Of a stretch of 7,062 bases of DNA, positions 1 to 5,331 are shown piece after piece (within the stretch, counting starts at the first letter, position 1; every line of letters starts with the position of its first letter). The stretch comes from WLWS01 sp964639535 (GTDB taxonomy: Bacteria; Pseudomonadota; Gammaproteobacteria; Eutrophobiales; Eutrophobiaceae). The stretch spans positions 1 through 7,062 of the forward strand of contig CAZXDV010000166.1 in NCBI GenBank assembly GCA_964639535.1. The letters are read 5' to 3'. The translations under genes were made by a program, and so were the position numbers. The notes under the pieces are model-generated. The model made no database searches. It saw only the letters and a list, made by a program, of their open reading frames with translations, and was not told the origin of the DNA.

Positions 1-971
1 TCTGTCTGGTCAATCACCAGGTGGCCACCTGACTTCAACTGTACTTTGCGATTCAGGGAACGTTGAATTTCATCTTCTACAGAATACAGGTCGAGGATGG
101 GACGTTCTCCCGGGTAGTATTCAATTCTTCCCAGCAACTCAGGGATAAAGTGACGCGCAAAGTCTTTCACGCGCTGGTAGGTTTCCTTTGAATCTATACG
201 CACTTTTTCGATATCGATGTGCACCAGGTCACGCATGGTTCGCATGACCAGCGGAAGATCTTCGTAGATGACATGGGGTGCATAGGTGTTCTCACTTCGC
301 ACATAGGTGGAATCCCACAACTTGCGAAGAAAATCGATGTCTTTGAAAAGCTCGTCTTCCGCGACACCTTCAGCCGCGGTGCGGACAATAAACCCACCTC
401 TCGGCGAGGACCTGTCCTGCTTGACTGCAGTATGTAGCACAACATTGTTCGCAGGGGCGCTTGCAAGGTTGTGAACATCACTCTGGTAATTACTGATGAT
501 TTCCCTGAGTCGTTCCCGCTCTTCCTCGTCTTCAATTCTTTGCGAGACACCAATAGTGTCATGGTCCGGAATAAAGACCAGGAAGCGTGACGGGAATGAC
601 ACTCGAGTTGTCAGTCTTGCCCCCTTTGTACCGAGGGGATCTTTCACAACCTGTACAAGGATGTCCTGGCCTTCCCGCAAGATGCTGTCAATGGAAGTTT
701 CGTGCAGGGTATTTTGTTCGGCCTCGGAAGACGCTTCCTCGTTTAAATCGATGATGTCGGATATGTGTAAAAATCCTGTACGCTCAAGGCCTATATCAAT
801 AAACGCTGCCTGCATGCCGGGCAGCACGCGGGACACTTTGCCCTTGAAAATATTACCCACCAGGCCGCGTTTACGGGTTCTTTCCACGTAAACTTCCTGC
901 AGCACACCGTTTTCAACCACGGCTACCCGGGTTTCCTGAGGTGTGACGTTAATTAGGATCTCTTCGCTCAT
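1..971 (-). CDS. rng: Ribonuclease G, 5' part (cut by left window edge)
   Basis: Endoribonuclease of the RNase E/G family, which trims the 5' end of 16S rRNA and cleaves mRNAs in the cytoplasm. The frame opens at ATG 971 and runs without a stop to base 1, giving 323 complete codons; the E. coli protein is about 489 residues. Visible in order: an N-terminal strand with NVTPQETRVAVVENG (residues 8-22), an S1 RNA-binding domain around 38-125 (VGNIFKGKVSRVLPGMQAAF, then VKDPLGTKGARLTT at 109-122), SQRIE (143-147), the 5'-sensor motif GGFIVRTAAEG (192-202), and SGGHLVIDQT at the edge. The catalytic aspartates and the Zn-link lie beyond the window. Relative to E. coli RNase G as I remember it, about 25 extra residues sit at 163-191, before the sensor motif. 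The Shine-Dalgarno match is weak. The gene follows mlaA across a 252-base gap and probably has its own promoter. The usual upstream neighbour maf is absent. Family assignment is very secure. Confidence 0.96.
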   Translation of the reverse strand, partial: MSEEILINVTPQETRVAVVENGVLQEVYVERTRKRGLVGNIFKGKVSRVLPGMQAAFIDIGLERTGFLHISDIIDLNEEASSEAEQNTLHETSIDSILREGQDILVQVVKDPLGTKGARLTTRVSFPSRFLVFIPDHDTIGVSQRIEDEEERERLREIISNYQSDVHNLASAPANNVVLHTAVKQDRSSPRGGFIVRTAAEGVAEDELFKDIDFLRKLWDSTYVRSENTYAPHVIYEDLPLVMRTMRDLVHIDIEKVRIDSKETYQRVKDFARHFIPELLGRIEYYPGERPILDLYSVEDEIQRSLNRKVQLKSGGHLVIDQT

Positions 972-1223
972 GCTTCTGCCATGCCATAATTTCTGAGAAA
1001 AATACTATAACTATAAAATATATATAGAAAAAATTCACTTACGCGAAAGTGGAAAAGTGCTCAAAAAGTGAATGTATTCAGGGTTTGGACCCGCAACAGG
1101 GAGAGAAATTGCCTTTACCGCGGGGGAAGGCGCTGGGAGCGAGTGAAAAATGGAAGATCCAGGCGCGAAGAGGCGTGCTGGACGCGTCGTGAAACTACTG
1201 TGGCAGGGGGCGGAAAGCGACGA
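972..1223 (-). promoter_or_regulatory. rng upstream region with AT-rich promoter candidate
   Basis: Noncoding gap between the end of mlaA and the start of rng. Its rng-proximal part (about 1000-1035) is very AT-rich, with overlapping TATA-like hexamers on the minus strand, and is the likeliest place for the rng promoter; I cannot single out one -35/-10 pair. Next to it lie three copies of AAAGTG (1046-1051, 1054-1059, 1065-1070) and a perfect 8-bp inverted repeat (ATTCACTT at 1033-1040, AAGTGAAT at 1066-1073). The mlaA-proximal part (about 1080-1223) is GC-rich and shows no gene. The promoter role is inferred from composition and position only. Confidence 0.4.
1146..1183 (-). terminator. Weak intrinsic terminator candidate after mlaA
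   Basis: On the minus strand, 41 bases past the mlaA stop, a hairpin can form: outer stem GTCCAG/CTGGAT (1183-1178 with 1162-1157), a small internal loop, then CGC/GCG around a loop of about six bases. Five Ts follow (1150-1146), but six bases separate them from the stem. The interrupted stem and displaced T-run make this a poor match to a standard terminator; readthrough into rng is plausible. Confidence 0.25.
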
Positions 1224-1988
1224 CTACTCGATTACCAGGACGTCGTCTTCCCCATCAAACCCGCCTTCGTCGTCAAATATGTCATCGTAACCGTCGGTGG
1301 GTGGGTTGCCATCATGAATCAGGTACTCACGTTGCTGCAGGTAGGCCTCACGGGTAAACGAGTAGGGGTCTACGGCAGCCTCATCACGAATCGCCGTTGC
1401 ATCAAGCAGGTTGGCGCGGATGTTGATCACGTTTAGCGCGGTCACCGGGAAAAGAACGGCGCCTGAGATATAAAAGGCCGGGTTGGTAAAAAGGCTGGTG
1501 GCGATATCCGGAAGGTTTCTCACCGTGTTTGGACCTCTAACCGGAAGGTAAAGGTAAGAACCGCGGTCGACCCCCCAGGTTGCCAGGGTCTGTCCGAAAT
1601 CTTCCTGGTGTCGTTCAAGGCCGGCATCTGTTGCCACGTCAAACAAGCCACCGATACCAAGTGTACTGTTCATGACAAATCGCCCGGCATCTGAAAAGCC
1701 CTGGGAGAACTTGCCCTGGAGAAAAGAGTGCAACACCACGTTAAGGTAGGCGAGGTTGTTGAAAAAATTTGTTACCGCACTTCTAACCGGTGCCGGTGTG
1801 ACGCTGACGTATCCCTCGGCGATGGGCTTGATAAGGTGCTTGTCCAGACCTTCATTAAAGCTGAAAAATGCCCGGTTTGCCGGCTCGATTGGATCTGGCG
1901 AGGCGGCACTTTTTTCCTGGTTGGAAGCGCAACCCGTGGACAGAATAATCACCAGGCTCAAACCCAGCACACGTACGATATTGTTCAT
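1224..1988 (-). CDS. mlaA: MlaA/VacJ-family outer-membrane lipoprotein
   Basis: Outer-membrane lipoprotein of the MlaA (VacJ) family, which in E. coli forms a channel that removes phospholipids from the outer leaflet and hands them to periplasmic MlaC. The 254-residue product starts with a lipoprotein signal peptide (residues 1-19, hydrophobic LGLSLVIILSTG) and lipid-modified Cys20. Ala at +2 rather than Asp predicts outer-membrane sorting. The family core follows: DPIEPANRAFFSFNEGLDK (32-50), PVRSAVTNFFNNLAYLN (67-83), GRFVMNSTLGIGGLFDVA (102-119), and YLYLPVRGPNTVRN (145-158). The C-terminal 23 residues are very acidic (Asp/Glu at 232, 235, 236, 239-241, 245, 247-249, 254), beyond what I expect in the family. 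ATG 1988 is preceded by GGGAA at nine-base spacing and by GAAGAA. It lies 97 bases after hpnM on the same strand, so a shared transcript is likely. In this locus the cargo could include hopanoids; that is inference. Confidence 0.93.
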   Translation of the reverse strand: MNNIVRVLGLSLVIILSTGCASNQEKSAASPDPIEPANRAFFSFNEGLDKHLIKPIAEGYVSVTPAPVRSAVTNFFNNLAYLNVVLHSFLQGKFSQGFSDAGRFVMNSTLGIGGLFDVATDAGLERHQEDFGQTLATWGVDRGSYLYLPVRGPNTVRNLPDIATSLFTNPAFYISGAVLFPVTALNVINIRANLLDATAIRDEAAVDPYSFTREAYLQQREYLIHDGNPPTDGYDDIFDDEGGFDGEDDVLVIE

Positions 1989-2085
1989 TTCTTCAAATTC
2001 CCGACTTCAGACATCTGGTTTAGGACTATGTCATTGATAAAGAAGGCGAATGTTCGCACAGTTACCGCTGACATACAATGGCAGG

Positions 2086-2787
2086 CTAGGGTGCGACTAC
2101 CTTGTTCTCCATGTTGGTTATCTTGGCGCTGACGTCGCTTACAAGACCGTCGAAACCCTTATCCTCAATAACCGTGGCGTATTCCGCCCTTTTCAACGAC
2201 AAATCGTTCACACCATTGGCAATAACGCTGATGATGAGCCATTCTCCATCTCTCTGGTGCATCAGGTAATCCAGTTTTACTGGCGTGTCATCGGGTCGTT
2301 GTAATTCTGTTTTGATTAAAAGTCTACCTTTTTTAAGCTGTTCTGCAGATAGCTCCACAAATTTTTCGCCACCATAGCCGTCAAACCTCGAGGCATAGGT
2401 TGCCACGCTTAGCTCCTGGAACAACTTGATGAAATCCATTTTCTGGAGGTCATCAAGCTGGCGCCAGTAACGAGACATAATTACCTTGGCAATCAGGGAA
2501 GTATCGAACCTGACAGTAACAACTTCCTGGATATAGTCGTAGCGGCCCTGGTAACCAAGCGTGTCGGCCTCCTGCATGATATGCATGAGTTTTTCGTGCA
2601 GTTCCTTCACCACCGTCATCGCGGCCTGTTGAGTAGAATCAGCGGCGACGCCGGGTTCCTCTGCCCGGCTATCCGGGACGCCCAGGGAAGTGCAGAAAAT
2701 GCAGGCAATGAAGGCATTTCGCATCCAGGAAAGCATGCGAGATTCATGCGAAATAAACATGTTTTGCATAGTCTTCATTTTATCCAT
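2086..2787 (-). CDS. hpnM: HpnM, MlaC-like periplasmic protein of hopanoid loci
   Basis: Member of the MlaC/Ttg2D (toluene-tolerance) family, periplasmic lipid-binding proteins that carry lipids between membranes; next to hpnB and hpnH it is best called HpnM. Family signatures in the 233-residue frame include RFDTSLIAKVIMSRYWRQL (93-111), FIKLFQELSVATYASRFDGY (119-138) and a DGEWLIISVIANGVNDLSLK-like segment near 180-199. A signal peptide ends at about residue 42 (SRA before EEPG), but its hydrophobic part begins only after Met22 (RNAFIACIFCTSLG). In-frame ATGs occur at residues 1, 4, 7, 10, 18 and 22 and none has a clear Shine-Dalgarno. Met18 (2736) or Met22 (2724) would give a normal-length signal, whereas Met1 gives a 42-residue leader, so the start is uncertain. 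It lies 45 bases after hpnB and 97 before mlaA. It could equally be labelled MlaC; the neighbours favour HpnM. Confidence 0.88.
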   Translation of the reverse strand: MDKMKTMQNMFISHESRMLSWMRNAFIACIFCTSLGVPDSRAEEPGVAADSTQQAAMTVVKELHEKLMHIMQEADTLGYQGRYDYIQEVVTVRFDTSLIAKVIMSRYWRQLDDLQKMDFIKLFQELSVATYASRFDGYGGEKFVELSAEQLKKGRLLIKTELQRPDDTPVKLDYLMHQRDGEWLIISVIANGVNDLSLKRAEYATVIEDKGFDGLVSDVSAKITNMENKVVAP

Positions 2788-2832
2788 TTTCTGGCTTAGC
2801 TAAGAATTTGACCACAGATTATCAAAAAGTTT

Positions 2833-3960
2833 TTAAATTGCCGGGTCTGAATAGGCCCTGTTCTTCCAGACTGCGCCTGTTCCCTGCCAGTGACGAATGG
2901 CTGAACTCCACGTCATGCAAAGGTAAAACAGCGCAGCCACGGGTAAGGTAAACAGCCATAACAGGTTTAAATCATAATACCTGATCACCGGTAAATAGCT
3001 TAACACCATCAGTACCATCGCCACGCAGCAAATCAATATTATCGGTAAGTCCGTCACAACAACCAGGGCCGGTGGAAGTAAAAATGCTGCCACCATGATG
3101 GCCGTACAAAAGAGTAACAGGAGTACAGAATGGAACAGTTGCGTGTAGGCAGTTCTCGCCACCATGTTCCAGATCGTGTCCAGGGTGTCATAGTTCCTGT
3201 GGCTCACGGCAGAATGTGTCAGGCCTATCCAGGTTTTGCCATTGGACTGCTTGACCTTGCGGGCCAATGAACAATCGTCAATGAGGGCATTTTTCAGTGC
3301 TGCAAAACCACCAATTTCCTCAAGCATTTTTGTTCTAACCAGTATGCACCCACCGGCCGCTGCGGCTACCAGCCTGGACGATGAGTTTGAAATCGCGAAA
3401 GGATAAAGTAACTTGAAAAAGTATATAAATGCCGGCATCAATAATAATTCCCAGAAGCTTTTCATTCGCAGTAAAGCCATCAGGGAAACAAGGTCGAGAT
3501 TTTCCTCGTCGGCTTTCTTTAGCAGGGTGGCGAGCGTGCCGGGTTTTAAGGCAATGTCAGCATCAAGCAGCAGGGTGTAATCGGTCGTCACGTATTGACG
3601 GCCCTGTTCCAGTGCCCAGAGTTTCCCACTCCAGCCACTTTCCAGTGCCTGCCCGCTAATGATTTTTAATTGCTGTTCATCAGCTACACAGGAGCGGGCA
3701 CATTCGGCAGTGCCGTCTTCGGACTGGTCGTCGACAAGGATGATGCCGCCAGGCTGGCCCTGGTCGAGGAGACTGGACAGGGTTTTCGAGATGACTTCCG
3801 CTTCGTCCCTCGCTGGAATAAGAACCGTGACCCTGGACAAGTCGGCGCTGACGCCAGGATCCGCGTCAAGGTTTTCGCGTGTACTCCAGGGGCGCCAGGG
3901 CAGCAATATGATGCCGAGCCAGATGATGAGTCCGGGAAAAGCGAGCCAGCTTATGGACAT
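2833..3960 (-). CDS. hpnB: HpnB, hopanoid-associated family 2 glycosyltransferase
   Basis: Membrane-anchored GT-A fold glycosyltransferase of the HpnB family, found in hopanoid loci; its acceptor and sugar donor are not established to my knowledge. The 375-residue product has an N-terminal membrane segment (about 3-22), then the nucleotide-sugar domain: VTVLIPARDEAEVI (44-57), ILVDDQSEDGT (75-84), the metal-binding LLLDADIAL with Asp133 and Asp135, and ALIDDCSLA (225-233) with the putative catalytic Asp pair. Two or three hydrophobic segments follow (about 275-325 and 333-352), and it ends with the WKNRAY motif that resembles the family's C-terminal WKGRxY. ATG 3960 shares one base with the hpnH stop (TGATG). 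A TTG one codon earlier (3963) is possible but less likely. No strong Shine-Dalgarno is present, which suggests translational coupling to hpnH. Stop TAA at 2835-2833. Confidence 0.92.
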   Translation of the reverse strand: MSISWLAFPGLIIWLGIILLPWRPWSTRENLDADPGVSADLSRVTVLIPARDEAEVISKTLSSLLDQGQPGGIILVDDQSEDGTAECARSCVADEQQLKIISGQALESGWSGKLWALEQGRQYVTTDYTLLLDADIALKPGTLATLLKKADEENLDLVSLMALLRMKSFWELLLMPAFIYFFKLLYPFAISNSSSRLVAAAAGGCILVRTKMLEEIGGFAALKNALIDDCSLARKVKQSNGKTWIGLTHSAVSHRNYDTLDTIWNMVARTAYTQLFHSVLLLLFCTAIMVAAFLLPPALVVVTDLPIILICCVAMVLMVLSYLPVIRYYDLNLLWLFTLPVAALFYLCMTWSSAIRHWQGTGAVWKNRAYSDPAI

Positions 3961-5090
3961 CAAGCAACTTGCTTGCTACTGGATTCTGAGGCTACCGGTT
4001 TGATTTCAGCAACGAGTTTTGGCTTTGATGGCTCGGAGTCCTCGTAAAGCACGGGTAATTCCGGCGCCATCGGTCCATCGGTTTTTGGCCCGAGAAGTGC
4101 CACCTTGGCCGCGGTCAGGGGATGCTTGAAGGTGTCATTGACTGCCGAGGCTTCAAAGCCGCTGTGGACCATGCAATTTGCACACTTGGGATTTCGGCCG
4201 TTGCCGTAATTATCCCAGTCGGTGTTTTCCATTAGCGCTTTAAAAGTCGGTTCGTATCCTTCACCCACTAAAAGGTAACAGGGCTTTTGCCATCCAAAAA
4301 TATTTCGTGTCGGGTTACCCCAGGGTGTGCACTGATAAGACTGGTTACCGGCTAGGAAATCCAGGTACAGCGAAGACTGGTTGAAGCGCCATTTCTTTCC
4401 CTTGCCCAGTTTGAAAATATTCCTGAACAGCTGCTTGCTGTCGCGACGCTGCAGGAATACATCCTGTCGCGGTGCGCGCTCATAGTTATATCCAGGAGAA
4501 ATCGTCACGCCTTCCACGCCAAGTTCCATGGCGTGATCCATGAATTCTGCCACTTCCTCAGCGGTTTCGTTCTGGAACAGCGTGCAGTTGATAGTAACGC
4601 GAAAGCCACGCTCACGGGCCTTCTTGATAACCTGGATACACTTATCGAAAACGCCATCGCGACAGACCGAGGCATCATGCCTTTCCCGGTTTCCATCCAG
4701 GTGAATGGAAAAGGTCAGGTAAGGTGAAGGCGAGTAGTCGTCCATGCGTGCATCCAGCAACAGGGCATTGGTGCAGAGATAGACAAATTTTTTCTTCGCC
4801 ACGTAACCTTCAATAATTTGCGGCATTTCCTTGTGGATCAGTGGTTCACCGCCTGCAATGGAGACGATGGGTGCGCCGCACTCATCAATGGCGTGCATGG
4901 CGTCTTCGTAGCTGATTCGCTTATCGAGTATTTCGTCGGGATAATCGATCTTTCCGCAGCCGGCACAGGCCAGGTTGCAGCGGAACAGTGGTTCCAGCAT
5001 CAGCACCAGTGGATAGCGCGTGTTACGCTTTAGCTTCTGGCCGATAATGTATTTGGCGACTCGGTATTGTTGGATTAATGGGACACCCAT
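3960..5090 (-). CDS. hpnH: HpnH, radical SAM adenosylhopane synthase
   Basis: Radical S-adenosylmethionine enzyme that adds the 5'-deoxyadenosyl radical to diploptene to form adenosylhopane, the first step to C35 bacteriohopanepolyols. I place the start at ATG 5090 (376 residues), because GGAG sits seven bases upstream and the MGVPLIQQ opening matches the conserved family start; a longer TTG frame from 5123 has no such support. The 4Fe-4S motif CNLACAGC has Cys38, Cys42 and Cys45; the SAM-binding GGEP is at 80-83. Cys106 (VYLCTNALLL) coincides with the conserved Cys106 which, as I recall, quenches the product radical in the Streptomyces enzyme. Later conserved parts are SIHLDG (about 128-133), TISPGYNYE (197-205) and C-terminal cysteines 254, 271, 303 and 306 (KCANCMVHSGFEA). 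The last 25 residues are Ser/Lys/Glu-rich and probably disordered. It is the first gene of the minus-strand cluster and overlaps hpnB by one base. Confidence 0.96.
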   Translation of the reverse strand: MGVPLIQQYRVAKYIIGQKLKRNTRYPLVLMLEPLFRCNLACAGCGKIDYPDEILDKRISYEDAMHAIDECGAPIVSIAGGEPLIHKEMPQIIEGYVAKKKFVYLCTNALLLDARMDDYSPSPYLTFSIHLDGNRERHDASVCRDGVFDKCIQVIKKARERGFRVTINCTLFQNETAEEVAEFMDHAMELGVEGVTISPGYNYERAPRQDVFLQRRDSKQLFRNIFKLGKGKKWRFNQSSLYLDFLAGNQSYQCTPWGNPTRNIFGWQKPCYLLVGEGYEPTFKALMENTDWDNYGNGRNPKCANCMVHSGFEASAVNDTFKHPLTAAKVALLGPKTDGPMAPELPVLYEDSEPSKPKLVAEIKPVASESSSKQVA

Positions 5091-5097
5091 CGAAATA

Positions 5098-5101
5098 CTC
5101 C
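5098..5101 (-). promoter_or_regulatory. Ribosome binding site GGAG deciding the hpnH start
   Basis: On the minus strand GGAG lies seven bases before ATG 5090, an ideal spacing. The alternative TTG at 5123 begins upstream of this site and would read through it. This favours the 376-residue HpnH. Confidence 0.75.
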
Positions 5102-5132
5102 ATAAATGTGACAAATTTTTCAAAAATATCGA

Positions 5133-5151
5133 GGAATTACAAATAAATTCC
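5133..5151. repeat. Short inverted repeat, operator or hairpin candidate
   Basis: GGAATT and AATTCC are separated by seven AT-rich bases, giving a 19-base near-palindromic site about 43 bases upstream of ATG 5090. Its spacing resembles a binding site for a dimeric regulator. In this AT-rich stretch a chance occurrence is quite possible. Confidence 0.25.
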
Positions 5152-5331
5152 CCAAAAATTAGTAAGATAAAGTATGATACCCGAAATGTACAGCCTTGCT
5201 TCCGAATTATTGGGAAGTTGGGCTTTGTTGTTTATTAGCATTAACCATAACTGATTGAACATAGCTTCGCCCCGAGCGGTCAAAAACATAAATTTTGCAC
5301 GGGTTGAAGAGCAAGAACCTGAAGAATACAT

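Larger units (their letters stand above)
5091..5331. promoter_or_regulatory. Divergent hpnH/dxs intergenic control region
   Basis: This 241-base AT-rich gap separates the divergent hpnH and dxs starts, so it must hold the promoter of the hopanoid cluster and probably that of dxs. For dxs, TTGTTG (5225-5230) with CATAAC (5246-5251) at 15-base spacing is a poor -35/-10 candidate. For hpnH, minus-strand TATCAT- and TTTATC-like hexamers near 5165-5180 are possible -10 elements without a convincing -35. A 6-bp inverted repeat, GGAATT (5133-5138) and AATTCC (5146-5151), lies between these and the hpnH start. No small gene or structured RNA was recognised. Promoter function follows from gene orientation; exact elements are uncertain. 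Confidence 0.55.

Noticed and set aside
194..562. Minus-strand 122-codon frame inside rng
   Set aside because: Out of frame with RNase G, which matches its family on both sides; a frameshift is not needed to explain anything.
1068..1436. Plus-strand 122-codon open frame
   Set aside because: It covers the 3' end of mlaA on the opposite strand and the GC-rich gap, has no recognisable domain, and its composition is that of an antisense shadow.
2795..2804. 10-bp perfect palindrome CTTAGCTAAG before hpnM
   Set aside because: Short and AT-rich, no loop for a hairpin and no repeat elsewhere that I noticed; chance is a fair explanation.
2816..2835. A/T-run symmetry at the hpnB stop as a terminator
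   Set aside because: There is no GC-rich stem; only short A and T runs, so it does not look like an intrinsic terminator and the operon probably continues into hpnM.
3670..4047. Plus-strand 125-codon open frame across the hpnH/hpnB junction
   Set aside because: Antisense to two confidently identified genes, no family features and no ribosome binding site of note.
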